A stretch of DNA of 64,000 nucleotides from Rhizodiscina lignyota (Eukaryota > Ascomycota > Dothideomycetes > Aulographales > Rhizodiscinaceae): the NCBI GenBank assembly GCA_010015805.1, contig ML978127.1, forward strand, positions 1,302,001 through 1,366,000, in the 5' to 3' direction. Below are positions 1 through 11,511 of the stretch, one piece after another. The position numbers and the translations under genes were made by a program. The notes beneath the pieces were generated by a model, which was not told the origin of the DNA, searched no databases, and worked only from the letters and a program-made list of their open reading frames with translations. The stretch's first letter is position 1. Every line of letters begins with the position of its first letter.

Positions 1-857
1 ACCGAGGCCGAGGCAGGATGAACACGCGCCCATGGAGGGCGATGAGATCAGACTTGTGCAGTCGGGAGTGGTGTTGTGGTTGAATTGCCTCCAGGCATAT
101 GATTGTAAGAATACCTGGGGTGAGGTGGAGCAATAGGCGGGATTACGTTGAGAGAGCTGCACGTTGTACAAACTCAATATGTTGGGTTGGTCTGTTTTTG
201 GGAAGATGAGGTGTTGCTATCGGAGTGCAGGGGTGGTGGAAATTTGGGAGGGGGTTGGGTTCCTGCAGCGATCGGCGGCCGTTATTTCGCGGGTCTTGGC
301 AGCAACTGGCGTCATTCGAGCCTCACTCAACTCCCTCACCCATTCATGGACAAGCCAACCTTCTTTGAGACGGAATTGGAGTTTGAGCTTTGAGACATAA
401 CATCTGCTACATTTTTCCCAGCAACGTGCGGTCTCTTCCGAGCACTGAGAGGCTGGAGAGAATGACCCGGGCACCAGGTTCCGCAAGAATGTCTTGTCAT
501 TTTCATAACATCACACTCTTTCTCTCAGTGGACTCTTTCGCAAGTAGAAATGGACTAACAGGGCTAATCAAGCCTCAATTGCTCTTGTTTCAATTAAGCC
601 CAGTCTCCAATGCAGGAACAACTTAGTTGAGCTTCCTGGTCTCCAATCTAGCCTCCCTTTGGTGCTACGCGGTCGCTAAGGCGCGTCTCAACACGCGACT
701 TATGCATTCAATTATCTCCCTCTTTTGAGTCTAGTTCGTCCTTACGTTTCTTAAGAATGTAGATTGATAGAAAACTTCTCGAATGGATCGCCTCGCTTTG
801 TCTGCCGAAGTAAGGGGCAGGCTACCCGTGCGATCGCATACCTCCTAGCAACCGAGA
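1..857. other. Gene-free left edge
   Basis: Only short overlapping open frames of about 80 codons in competing frames and on both strands, with no recognisable motif and no consistent start or splice context. I see nothing I can call here. Confidence 0.5.
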
Positions 858-1106
858 ATGGAAACCTCCACCACCAAGTCCCCACACGCAAAGTGCAAAC
901 GCGCCCACGAACTTCTGAAAGGGCTGGTCTTCTGCAAGGCCGTTTCTCTAATCGACGAACTAATTCATACACGGACATTCGAAGTGGCGGGCGTTCGTAT
1001 CCACGTCTCCAATACCGCGAAACTGCAAGGCACGCTCGTCCCAGGCTGCCCCTCTGCCAATGTGGCTATCACCTTGGACCTTGAGGCCGAGCCCGAAATG
1101 TCTTAG
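858..1106 (+). CDS. Possible small hypothetical protein (82 aa)
   Basis: An ATG-started frame of 82 codons that ends at TAG, 116 bp before the next gene. Its third codon positions are rich in C and G (GAC, ATC, GTC, CTC, GCC), as in the clearly coding genes of the window, which is the main argument for it. It has no signal peptide, membrane segment or motif I recognise; the middle is mildly hydrophobic and the C-terminus acidic. It could be a single-exon small gene or the last exon of a gene whose upstream exons I cannot see. Function unknown. Confidence 0.3.
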   Translation: METSTTKSPHAKCKRAHELLKGLVFCKAVSLIDELIHTRTFEVAGVRIHVSNTAKLQGTLVPGCPSANVAITLDLEAEPEMS

Positions 1107-1222
1107 ATGACCATTTCCTATAAAGTATTATGTCTTTCTTCACGGCCTCCTGACCCATCCACTCACTCATCACTCTTTATCATACCCGACGAGCATTCAT
1201 CAATCGTTTTGAGTGCTCCGTC

Positions 1223-4200
1223 ATGCCATCCACTCATTTCTTCAGCTGGCCTCGAGCCCTTTGCCTATTCTTCGCCTCCACGCAGGCTCGCGTTGCCTTG
1301 TTCGATCTATTGGAGTATCGAGCAGAAGATGCAGCCCAGAGATACGAAAATGTTCTTGAAAAGCGCCAGCAGGACTGCACTGTCGATCTCTACCTTTCCA
1401 TTCTTTCAGCGGAACCGTCAAACAGCGCATTTTGCTACAAGTTTGTCACGAACTATTACAACACTCAAACCAGCACTTCCACAGTTGTCCCAATAACGTA
1501 AGTGACATTCCACAGTCGTTGGAGGTCGACACTAATGGGCATAAGGACCGTCTACTCACAAAGTACAACCTACATCGATACAAGAATCGTGACGAGCTTG
1601 GCGACAGCCACTGTCACAAGCACTGCCACTGATACCTCATATGTTCTTCAGAAACGGGCGCCTGAACCCACGGAGAAAGCAATACTTCCAAGGCAGGATG
1701 ATCTTGCGGCTGAAGTTGGTCAAATCATCGCACGAGCCCTAGGCGACAACGGCACTTCAAGCACTACTTCAATCTCCGCGAACCAAGCGTCGTCGATAAC
1801 TTCTGCCCTGTCGAGCGGCTGCAGATGCTTAAATCTACCTCAACCTACCGTGGATACCACAACCACTCAGGCTCTATCAGTAAGTTGGCCGCCAGATATT
1901 CCGGACGCGTGCTGACCAGGACAGACGTATTACCAAGGGGGCTTCCAAATCCTTTCCGTGACCCAGAGCACGACCAGTACAGTCACCACAACCATTGTGC
2001 AGAGATCAGTGACCACTGTCTCCACAAGTTCAATTCCGAGCAGTGCCGCACCACCTCCCAGCTCCAGTTCTACCGTACCAATAGTGAACGAGATCAATTG
2101 TCCTGCCGCCGACAATACTACCGATAGCGTCATGATTGGCGATCATCGCTATGACTTCCTTATTCTTTGCAACACGAATGCTACCGGGGCAAGCTCGCTT
2201 TTAATGCTCCCAGTTGGGTCCGCAGCCGACTGTGCGGCAGCCTGTTCAGAATACGACAATGGCCTCAATGGCGACCCCTGCCGCACGTGGACCTTTGAAA
2301 ACATGGCCTGCACATTGTACAGCGGTGGAGCAGGTTTTAGCACAAGCTCCGACGGATCACTCCCAATCACTGGTACTCTCCTCCGAATCGCTGTCGGATC
2401 GAATACCACCAATGCCTCTGATATTAGCACTGCTTCTAGCTCCGTCGACACGTCCGCAGTCATTGCTTCCATCACGAGCGGAGTCACGCATATGAATCCG
2501 CCTTCCACATTCCAGACTGGTGGTACAACTGGGACCGAGAGCTGTTTCAGCAGTGGAACGACATACTCAAACGGCAATTACACCTACTCGTGGGGATGTT
2601 ATTCAACCAGCTCTTGGTGGCAAGAGACTTACTCTACATACTCAAATGTGTACGAATCCAACACTACAATCGTTCGCTCCATTGCTGGAGGCGCCCAGAC
2701 AATCACTGGCAGCGCAGGATCTGGAGGCGGAAATGGTGGGGTTGGCGGTGGAGTCATAACTACTATTAGCGGCCAAGCCACAACCCTTTCCGGAGCTTAC
2801 TCAACGGGTGCGGTCGGTGGAGGAGGAGGCAGCATTGGTGGAAATGGTGGTGGGAACGGCGGGAACGGCGGCGGAGCAGGAGGTGCTACGCCTTCAGTTA
2901 CTGCCAGCATCGTGGCTCCAACCGGCTCGCAAAACTCAACCTACACGACAACAGTTGTTGGAAATTCTTCCACCATTGTTTATGTCATCTCGAACGGCGC
3001 CAGCGGCGCTGTTACACTCAGCACTGGCGGCGTCGGCGGTGGCTTCGCTGGAGGCTCAGGAGGGAGCACTGGCGGCGTCGGTGGTGGAGCCGGTGGAGGC
3101 GTGGGAGGAGGCACTGGAGGCGTCGGGGGTGGCCTTGGGACCGGGGGTCCGACAACAATTACACTTGGCACCGCTTTCACGTCTGTCTCCGTTGCGTCAA
3201 ATATTCAAAGCGGTGGTGGTGCTTTCTCGACTGGCGGCGCTGGTGGCGGTGTCCTCCTCTCGACCGGTGGTGCTGGTGGAGGCGCTGGCTCTGCTTCGCC
3301 ATCGAGTGAGACTATCATTTACACATACATCAACACGACGGTCACGATCACATCGAGCCCGAGCAGTGGCATGCTGGTAGGCTCCACTGGCGGTGTTGGA
3401 GGAGGCGTCGTGCCCACGAACATCACCAGTGTCTTCACGAACGGGACGACCGTAGTCAGCATCGGCTCCGCCATTTCCAGTGGTGGAGGCATCGTGTCTT
3501 CGGGTGGTGCAGGAGGAGGCCATATCGGCGCGACTGGTGGAACCGGAGGCGGAAGCTTTGGCAATTCTGGAGCACCCCGTGGACCTGGATCTGTCCCATC
3601 CTCTGTTCCTTATGGAGCATTTAGCGACACCGGCGCACCTCGTGGCCCTGGAAACGTACCATCTTCTGTTGCACCTAGTTCCCCCATTGGGACGGGTGGA
3701 AGCACCGGCATCCTTTCAAATAGTGTCAATTCAACCGCCGGCGGAAGTTTCAGCAATACCGGAGCCCCCCGTGGACCAGGCTCAGTCACCTCCAGCGCTC
3801 CCGCTGGCACCGGTCCAAGCACTGGTGTGCCTTATAACAGTGCCAATTCGACAGGTGGCGGCAGCTTCAGCAACACAGGCGCTCCTCGCGGTCCCGGAAA
3901 TGTGCCGTCTTCTGTTCCTTATGGTGCCTTCAACAACAGCGGCGCTCCTCGTGGGCCGGGATCTGTTACTTCCGGCTCACCTGCCGGCACTGGTCCAAGC
4001 ACTGGTGTGCCTTCTAACAGTGCCAATTCCACAGGTGGTGGCAGCTTCAGCGACACCGGTGCAAATCGAGGACCATATTTCCCGTCAAGCTCTCCCATGG
4101 GGACTGGTCCGAGCACTGGCGTACCTTCGAACAGCATAAACTCGACGACAAGTGGCCCAACCGGTACTGCAGGCGGCAGCTTCAGTAATAGCGGTGCTCC

Positions 4201-5131
4201 TCGTGGACCTGGTTCAGTGTCATCGGTCTTCGCGAACAGCTCCAGCACGAGGCCTACTGCCGTCATTGCAACGGGGCCATCGAGCGGCTTCCCAATATCA
4301 TCGAGGAATTCCAGTATCCCAAGTACCTGCCCTTGCACTTCGTCAACGCCGACATCGTCTTGCCCCACAGCTACACCAGTTACAGTGACAGTAACGACTA
4401 CCATCTACCCTTCAAGCTGTGCATCTTCTTCGACTACGCCTCTTGGCGCCCCACCAGCCTATGGCGGAGTGCCTCCATTCTTCCAAGGCTCAGTCCTCGG
4501 TCCACAGACTCCACCATCGCACACATCGCAAACCACATCAGCGTCGGGTTCCGGCTCAGTAGCCACTCCATCTATCGGCCGTCGTGTCGCGGGACAAACT
4601 GCTTCGCCTGAGCAAATCGCGCAAGCCTGCTTTTGGACCCTGGAGCCTACACCAGTGAACCTCGTCGTGAACCCCGGCTTCGAAATGACCGACTCGTCCC
4701 AAGATGCACTTGATTGGACCTCCAGCACGTCTTCGCAACAAGTCATCTACTTCGATGCCGTGGACCCGACCCAACATACACCCAACGGCACGCATCTTGC
4801 ACGCATTGTAGCATCGCAGGCTAATGCCGCTCTTACGCTGTCTCAGCCGCTCACGCTGTGCGAGAATAGCACGTACACTGTAAGCATATGGAGCAGGCAG
4901 ACAAATTCCGCAATGCAATGCAGTGCGACCGTGGTGCTGGGCGGCACGACGGTACTTGTGGCAGATGGATTCCAAACGAATTGGACGCAGCAAACAGGAA
5001 CGTACTCTGCCAACGGCACAGTCCAGGGCGCCAGCGCGGATATCAATATTGGAGTGACCTGCGTGGGTACTGCTGGGTCGGATGGCACGCTTGTCATGGA
5101 GCTCGATGATGTTTCGGTTATGGGGATGTAG
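1223..5131 (+). CDS. Large secreted Gly/Ser/Thr-rich repeat protein with PAN-like and C-terminal sugar-binding-like domains
   Basis: Three exons: 1223-1497, 1564-1879, 1925-5131, about 1,265 aa; an in-frame alternative acceptor would start exon 2 at 1546. The N-terminus has a hydrophobic signal-peptide-like core (residues 8-25). Exon 2 encodes a Ser/Thr-rich stretch with KR sites that could be Kex2-like cleavage points. Residues about 265-355 carry a Cys pattern like PAN/apple modules (AADCAAACSEY, then a CRTW core). Then come long Gly-rich arrays (GGVGGG, GGAGGG) broken by Thr/Ser-rich NTT segments, and at about 740-965 a tandem repeat built on SFSNTGAPRGPGS. The last 160 residues start with NLVVNPGFE and look like the beta-sandwich found in CBM4_9 or galactose-binding folds. 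Many NxS/T sites suggest heavy glycosylation. Likely a wall or matrix adhesin; the role is inferred. No clear GPI tail is visible. Confidence 0.8.
3553..4230 (+). repeat. Coding tandem repeat, GAPRGPG units
   Basis: Seven imperfect copies of a unit containing (S/N)(N/D)(T/S)GAPRGPG(S/N)V, plus one diverged GANRGP copy. They are separated by spacers that themselves recur, such as GTGPSTGVP and NSANSTGGGSFS. At DNA level the copies differ mainly at third positions, so the array is under protein-level constraint while still prone to recombination and length change. Confidence 0.85.
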
Positions 5132-5506
5132 AAGCGGAAGTGGACAATAGTAAGTAGACGGATGACGAACTCTCAGAGACGAGAGGGATCCAAGAAAGCA
5201 AAGGGAAATGAACACTGGGCAACGGCGTTACAGAACATACTTAGCCATGATTGCAGGTCTTTCGAGCTCTTGTTTCATTTTTCGTTGGTTTCAAAAGCCA
5301 TGTTTAGACATCTTGATTCCTTGCCGTTGATTCGGTTCAGGTAGCTGCGCAGGTCGAAATTGATATCTTAATGAGAAGAATAGAACATTGCTATCATTGA
5401 GACATTATTCTGCAGTTATGGTACATTGGCAACAATCGGAAACAGTGCATGTGAAAGACTTGAACGACATTGTGTGACGCATTCGAGATGCAAAGTTGCA
5501 CGACCT
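5132..5506. other. Convergent intergenic spacer
   Basis: This is the 3' flank shared by the repeat protein (+) and the small GPI protein (-). It is AT-richer than the flanking genes. I see no gene or strong repeat. Confidence 0.5.
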
Positions 5507-6217
5507 TTAGACAAGATAGCCAAACACGGCCAACACGAATGCAAGGCCGCCGCCGATCTCAGCATGGGCGTTCGCGGCGCCAGTGAACAGACTTGTGGGA
5601 GGCTGTGTGAAGCTGCCAGCGCCAGTGCCAGTTGGGAGAACCTTCGGAGTGGTTGACGAGGAAGTTGGGAATGGCGGTGCAGATGAAGAGGGCGTTGAGG
5701 AGACAACCGGTGCCGGCGCAGATGAGGGCGTCGACGAAACAACCGGAGCAGACGACGGCGTGGTAGCCACGACAGAGGAGGACGCTGAGGACGAGGATGC
5801 CGCTGCAGAGCTTGGAGGCAGAGGCGACGTGTTGAAGTCTGGTGGGAGCGAGACGCCATTCGCGCGAGCGCATTCCTTCGGGTCGTCACCATCAGGGCAG
5901 CAGTAGCCTTGAGTAAGGCAGAATGAGCCTCCGGGGCAAGCATCTGGGTGTTTCTGTCAGTACAAAGATTCAGCGTCCCGAGAACAGATGAACTTACAGC
6001 CTTCTTTGCAGCACACGTCGCCTCGAGAGGGAATGGTACACCACTGAGTACCGCAGGGCAGCTGGCCAGATGGGCAAGTGTCGCCCACTACAACAGAGCC
6101 AGGTATGAAGGAGTCCCCGCCCTGACGCTTCACGAGAGCGAAAGGAGCGGCATCATACACCGTCGCACTGGCAACGGCTGCTACACCAGCGAGCGTGAGG
6201 ATGGTAGTGAATTGCAT
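5507..6217 (-). CDS. Small Cys-rich GPI-anchored surface protein (218 aa)
   Basis: Two exons on the minus strand: 6217-5998 and 5943-5507. The intron has a GTAAGT donor, a CTGAC branch-like site and a CAG acceptor. The first 19 residues form a signal peptide ([19 protein letters not shown]). Then comes a compact domain with ten cysteines, including two CC pairs and a CPGGSFC segment. The intron falls inside it. A Ser/Pro/Thr-rich stalk follows ([10 protein letters not shown] repeats), and the protein ends in a hydrophobic tail ([14 protein letters not shown]) preceded by small residues, the layout of a GPI-attachment signal. Similar Cys-rich GPI proteins are common in filamentous ascomycetes; their function is mostly unknown (wall structure or host/environment interaction). 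Confidence 0.8.
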
Positions 6218-7710
6218 TTTGATAGTAGAGTATTGCGATGCAAAAACGAACGTGTGAGAAGAGCTGAAATGACACGACTTTCGATTTTGGAGGAAGGAAA
6301 CGATAGTTTGTACTTATGAGAGGGCAGCTAGAGTGGCGACTGTCACCACAATCTACATAGGCTCTATACTTAGGCCACTAGCTGAAGTTGTCTGCAAGCT
6401 AGATCCTACGAAACAAAATCGAGCGGGTGAATACGAGCATCGTGGAAGGAGTCACTCGCTGGAAAATTGACCATGCGCCACAAATAGGGCACAATAGCAG
6501 TCTAAACCGACAGATCACAGCCAGTGGTTTTGCGGCTGCAAGGTACAGTCTAGTTTGATGGGCGACAAGGCTGGGCGTTGACGGAAGTTCCCATACGAGG
6601 CGCTGCCCGCGCCTAGTTTGATGCGGGGAGCCCTTGGTGGAGGCTGGGGAACGATTGGGATATGCAACTTGACTCGAAATTAGGACTTGGCGACAAGACA
6701 AAAGAAAGTATTGACTTGCAGATCGAGGAGATTTGACGGTTCTCATACGTAGAAGGAAATGAAAAAAGGGAGGGGGAGGATTCTCAGTAACAGGGCAAAC
6801 AGAACACAGACGAAGAGGAAAAGCTCACGCTAGACTACCACAGGGCTAAAGTGAACATCAACTGGATAAGAACAATTGCTTTTTCATTCTGATCAGGCGT
6901 TGTGGCTGCGATGCATGCGTTCCTTCAATGGTTGTGGCAGAAGAGCCTGTGTCAGTCACTCTCACCGGTCAACACAGGAATCTGTAGGTGGCTCTAGACC
7001 AGACTTGACATGGTGCAAGGGTATAGAGTAACCACGTTGACCAGGTTGAAGTGCTTAAAGTGTGCCTTGCCGTTACATATATTGAGGTTGTAACGTTAAT
7101 TTATTGTTGATGATGTACGAAAGAGGAAGCTAGACTAGGAGGCGACGGCGAGAAGAGGTTCGAACGACCAGCCCCGCCAGACGACGAAATTACGTAATCG
7201 CAGGGTTCGGAGAATTGGCCGATAGGTATCAAAACCGCTGCAATGACTTCAACTTGTGTATGAATCAGAGTATTGAGTTATACGGGATTCATCTCGATCT
7301 CTCTTCTCAGCGTTCCCGAAGGTATCAGAGCATGTAGATGCGGGATTTCCGAGTATCGCAGGACTTCTTGCCGAGACCGAATTACTTTGGGGTTCAAAGC
7401 TTTGTCCGGCACATCAAATTCAATCCAGCGAGTTCGTTTCCATAGAGCTATTAAAGTGCTCCTGCCATAGGCCACCTCACGAGAGCCAGAATTGCTGACC
7501 TTGATGAAGGTTGAATCTTTGCTGCAGAATCTAATTTTGCTCTTCTAGACTCGAGGTAGCATATCTGGAGGCCTGATTAGATACGCACCAGACGGGACTT
7601 GTTCGCAGTGCACAGCTTAAGCGTGGATAAGACGTATTGTCTGAAGAGCATACATATCGTTCCAATTCAGTGCATCGTTGAAGGGCAACGTTTTTGTCAC
7701 CTCCAAGACC
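6218..7710. other. Divergent intergenic region
   Basis: 1.5 kb between the GPI protein (-) and the asparaginase (+), presumably with both promoters. There is a purine-rich patch near 6750-6775. Short frames near 7273-7475 are open on both strands and I do not believe them. Nothing else stands out. Confidence 0.5.
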
Positions 7711-9039
7711 ATGTCATCAAAGTCAACTTCGGCATACACCAAGCCTCGGATTATCATCCATGGCGGAGCTGGTAACATCTCACACTCGACCCTCCCACCA
7801 GATCGTCAAATTGCGTATAAGTCATCCATGCTCAGAATCATCTCCTCGGCGCGTTCTCTTTTGAAGGAAGGTCATACAGCTCTCGACGTCGCAACCCATG
7901 CTGTCACACTGTTCGAAAATGATCCTCTCTTTAATTGCGGACGGGGGGCAGTGTTTACCCGGTCTGGTACGATCGAACTTGAAGCTAGTATTATGGTGTC
8001 ACGAGGCTATCGCAAACGAGGCGTCGGTTGCATGTTGCTGAAGCACATAAAGCATCCGATACAGCTTGCACGGGAAATGTTGATTAGAGGGGAAGAGGAA
8101 GATGGGAAGGGAGGCGGTGCTTACGCGCATAGTCAGCTTAGCGGCAAGGAGCTGGAGCGACTCGCAGGGGAATGGGGACTGGAGTTGGTGGATCCGAAAT
8201 GGTTTTGGACGAGACGTCGGTGGGAAGAGCATCTGAAGGGACTGGAGAGGGAGAACAAAAATCTCGCCGACATTGAAGAAAAGACGCCCGATATAACCGA
8301 ACCTCATTTCGACGGCGATGATCCTTCTTGGGATGGACATGAGTATCTACCTCAAGGGACTGTTGGAGCGGTTGTCCTTGATCATTATGGGACTCTGTGT
8401 GTTGCAACGTCGACAGGAGGTCTCACAAACAAGTTGCCAGGCCGCATTGGTGACACGCCGACTCTTGGTGCTGGTTTCTGGGCAGAAGAGTGGGAGGACC
8501 AAGATATCGAACCTGCTAATACGATGCAGTACGCGCCGACCGGAACACCAAGCGAAATTGAAATGCCTTGGGTGGCGTCATTCGTTGAAACATTTAGAGA
8601 ATGTTTGCCCGTGTTGTCCAATCGGCCGAGATATTATCGGCCAATTGTTCAGGCCGTTCCGAGCTTTTCTCAGCATCTTGAGTCTGCAAAGCAAGAGTAT
8701 ACCGACAAGATTCACGCTGTTGCAATGTCTGGGACAGGAAACGGCGACTCTTTCCTCCGTGTAGCAGCTGCACGTACTGCGGCGGCGATGACGCGCTTTT
8801 CTCAGCTTAAGTTACCTTTAGCGACAGCGGTGACCCAAGTAGCAGGGCCATGTGGCGAGTTGCAGCGATCTGCAGGTGATAGATGGGGCAGGACCGGTGA
8901 GGGCGAGGGTGGTTTAATTGGTATAGAGCTTATGCATGGGAAGGGTAGGGTCGTATGGGACTTCAACTGTGGCGGGATGTTTAGGGCCTGGCTAGACGAA
9001 GAGGATAAAGCACAGTGGTTGGTCTTCAGAGAGTCTTGA
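7711..9039 (+). CDS. Ntn-hydrolase asparaginase / taspase-like (peptidase family T2)
   Basis: Single exon, 442 aa. I take the ATG at 7711 because IIIHGGAGN, the N-terminal hallmark of plant-type asparaginases, follows 12 residues later. The autoprocessing site and nucleophile are visible as GTVGAVVLD with Thr at about residue 217; the downstream GRIGDTPTLGAG and SGTGNGDSFLR blocks match the substrate-binding segments of the family. FTRSGTIELEASIM is the conserved N-terminal alpha-subunit block. The segment before the catalytic Thr is Glu/Arg-rich and longer than in bacterial enzymes, as in other fungal members. The family hydrolyses L-asparagine or isoaspartyl peptides after self-cleavage into two chains; which substrate applies here cannot be read from the sequence. 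Cytosolic by absence of a signal peptide. Confidence 0.88.
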   Translation: MSSKSTSAYTKPRIIIHGGAGNISHSTLPPDRQIAYKSSMLRIISSARSLLKEGHTALDVATHAVTLFENDPLFNCGRGAVFTRSGTIELEASIMVSRGYRKRGVGCMLLKHIKHPIQLAREMLIRGEEEDGKGGGAYAHSQLSGKELERLAGEWGLELVDPKWFWTRRRWEEHLKGLERENKNLADIEEKTPDITEPHFDGDDPSWDGHEYLPQGTVGAVVLDHYGTLCVATSTGGLTNKLPGRIGDTPTLGAGFWAEEWEDQDIEPANTMQYAPTGTPSEIEMPWVASFVETFRECLPVLSNRPRYYRPIVQAVPSFSQHLESAKQEYTDKIHAVAMSGTGNGDSFLRVAAARTAAAMTRFSQLKLPLATAVTQVAGPCGELQRSAGDRWGRTGEGEGGLIGIELMHGKGRVVWDFNCGGMFRAWLDEEDKAQWLVFRES

Positions 9040-11133
9040 TGGCGTGGCACACCTTTCAAGGTGAGAATTATAGAATCAGGCAGGCCTATCTCCTCTCGAA
9101 GACGGAAGAATTCTTGGCCAAGTTGGCTTTACGTGACAACTCGGGCGGCTCCATAGTGTCACATCCAGTCTCCAGGACAAAGCGGATTAAGACGACGGTG
9201 CAACCTTGAATAATAGACAGACACCATTTGTAGAAATTGAACATCACCGCAAACCACTCGAGACAATGATTTGCTCCGAGAGGTTTGGTAGCGCTGTGGA
9301 GTATCGAGTGAAACCACGTGACATGGATTGATTGGCTCCCAGGAACGCGGCTCGGTTAGGTGCATGCTGCAGTAACCAAGCGAAAAGGCGCGCGAGAAAC
9401 AAAAAGAATTGCAAATCATCGAAGGCTGATATTGGAGAGCTGGAGGTGGATATGTTGATCGGTGCTTCGTGGACACGTGGGTCGCCTCCAGCGCTTCGCT
9501 CTGATCGAATAAGCGTCGAGGGACGCGAGGTACAGCGATAGCACCCTGTAAGTGGACCAAAACGGATGACACGCAACCTGTGAGAGGTAAAAGGGTGGGC
9601 TGACGATATATCTGCCTGATCTCCCAGCTCTTCTCCTGCACTTGATGCCCATCCGGACTGCTTTCGCTACCATCTCCTCCTGACATACGAACGAGACAAA
9701 CATAGAGTTCTTACCGAGCAAAGAAACTACCTGAAGCATATATTTGGTCAGCGACTCTCAAAACGGGATATATTCAAACTTGTAATCAAGACAAATGCCC
9801 TACCGTAACGCCTGTGTTACATCCAGAGGTGAGAATCAGGACCCTGAGAAAAATTCAACCGCGGTATTAAAGGTGTTGCGCTGACGATTGATTAATTCAA
9901 AGTACGAAGAGAGAGTTTCGCTTTTACGAATACCGATCGGCACTGAACAAAATTGCGCATCTCCACTGTGTCGTCTGTCCGGATTCGAACATCCACTTAC
10001 AACTTGCCACGTCAGCCAAAGACCAAGAACGATTTCAGATACGCAAAGGATGGGAGGTTGCATTATTCGGGAAGCAGTGTGTAAGGAATATAATTTGAGA
10101 GGTTTGGGCTTCATGTAACAGAGACGGCCCGAGCAGAAAAGGAGTGAGTATGATAAAGAGGCTCCCATACTTTGTGAGTGCTACTTGAGAGAAACCAGAG
10201 AGTACGAAGCGAGAATCACAATTGTAAGAGGACACACTAGGTGCAAGGACATGGCACGCCGTTGAGGATCGTAGCGAAAGGCGCAACCAGGCCCTGGAGA
10301 GCGCTCTGGTGAAGGAGGAGGTGGAAACCATGCTGCTGCCGAAGCACGGGTTTGCCTTCGGTTGTACGTCTTCTGCGCTACTGCACATTCAAGAAGCAAA
10401 CGTCTTCATGGATCTCCACGGGGAGCCCGGAACCACCCAGTCGAGCGAGCATGCATTCCTCATGGCAGGTCAGGAGAAGATACTGAGTGCAGAAAGACAC
10501 AGGGGAGCCGCAGAGAAAAAGGAATGGGAAATGCGCTAGGGCAGCCAGGCTGTATCCGGCTTAGCGCCATCGATCACGTGGCCCCGTCACACTTTCGTTT
10601 TGTACCCCGCTCCGACGCGACCGTTTCTCCGACCTCATCTCTTCAACTCATCCGCGAGGACATGGCCATCCATCGATTTCCATCATGGCGCGTATCTCGA
10701 ACGTTTCCTGTCACCTGTGGGCAGCTTCACCGGTGAGCGACGGCGGTGTTGCGGCACGCTTGCAAGGGAGACCATCTAAACGCAGTGGGACGGGCCATTT
10801 CGAATAGCCGAGTCAATCGGATTGGACCCCTTCGAGCCCGGACTGTCACATCAGCGGCTACGGATTCGGCCTCAAAGCAAAGCGAAGCGCCAATGGTGTG
10901 ACAAAGAAGACTCGTTTCAATTCTTCCCTCAGGGAGCTACATGAAAACAGCGACCGACTACCTGTCGACTTCTGCAATTTCCAATTTTGCCTTATCATCC
11001 GCGCCTCGATATCAACCAATGCCTCAACTCCACCGCCAAGTATCCAACCGAAAGGATCGTGGCTTCTCATGAAGGAAAGATGAAACTACAGAACAGAAAT
11101 TTGGCTGGTGTACATGAATCGAAGAGGCGCTTC
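9040..11133. other. Gene-poor 2.1 kb stretch
   Basis: I find no supportable gene. Open frames of 75-175 codons occur on both strands but lack motifs and good start or splice context. CACGTG E-box cores occur near 9315 and 9473, and a TCACGTGG near 10574. Confidence 0.45.
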
Positions 11134-11511
11134 TCACTGGTACGCCTGGTACTGGGATTGATAAGGCTGCGACTGGGCGCCAATGGCGTTGAGTTTCTTC
11201 TGTTTTTCACTCCAAAGCTTCTGAATCTCCTCCTCCAATTCGTTGATGGTGTCACGCGCTTTCTCAATGGACGCCTTGTATTTATGCGGCTCCTTCATCC
11301 ATCGCTGGATCCGTTCAGCCTCTTGCTGTTGTCGGCGGCGCTTGGTCTGGATCTTGTCGCAAGTTTTGCAGTTCTCTTGGACGTTGACGGTTGCCATGAT
11401 AAGTTTCATGCCGCATGTTTCACCGATGCGGTATTCGCGGTTGCAGTGTTGTCGAAAGTGGCTCCACTTCCAGTCACCGCACTTGAATCTGATTTGCTCA
11501 AAGAAGCACAT
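11134..11511 (-). CDS. Small Cys/Trp-containing conserved-type hypothetical protein (125 aa)
   Basis: Single coding exon on the minus strand from ATG at 11511. The N-terminal 50 residues contain CFFEQIRFKCGDWKW, FRQHCNREYR and GETCG, and CKTCDK follows; the regular cysteines look like a small metal-binding or disulfide module. The second half is a charged helix rich in R, Q, K and E (likely coiled coil), ending in a Gln/Tyr tail. I recall similar short proteins, beginning MCFFEQ with the same GETCG motif, as unannotated conserved proteins in Dothideomycetes; this is memory, not a search. Upstream, a CTGAC followed by CAG suggests an intron in the 5' leader. The opposite strand is also open but reads as a Leu-rich shadow of the charged helix. 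Function unknown. Confidence 0.6.
   Translation of the reverse strand: MCFFEQIRFKCGDWKWSHFRQHCNREYRIGETCGMKLIMATVNVQENCKTCDKIQTKRRRQQQEAERIQRWMKEPHKYKASIEKARDTINELEEEIQKLWSEKQKKLNAIGAQSQPYQSQYQAYQ

Noticed and set aside
2149-4404. Long minus-strand frames opposite the Gly-rich protein
   Set aside because: Pro/Val-rich mirror images of Gly/Thr codons on the plus strand, a composition effect.
9159-9686. 175-codon minus-strand frame with ATG
   Set aside because: About as long as expected by chance in 64 kb; no motif, mixed composition, overlapped by competing frames.
9969-9990. tRNA B-box-like GTTCGAATCC on the minus strand
   Set aside because: The bases flanking the loop do not pair into a T stem and no A-box lies at the right distance.
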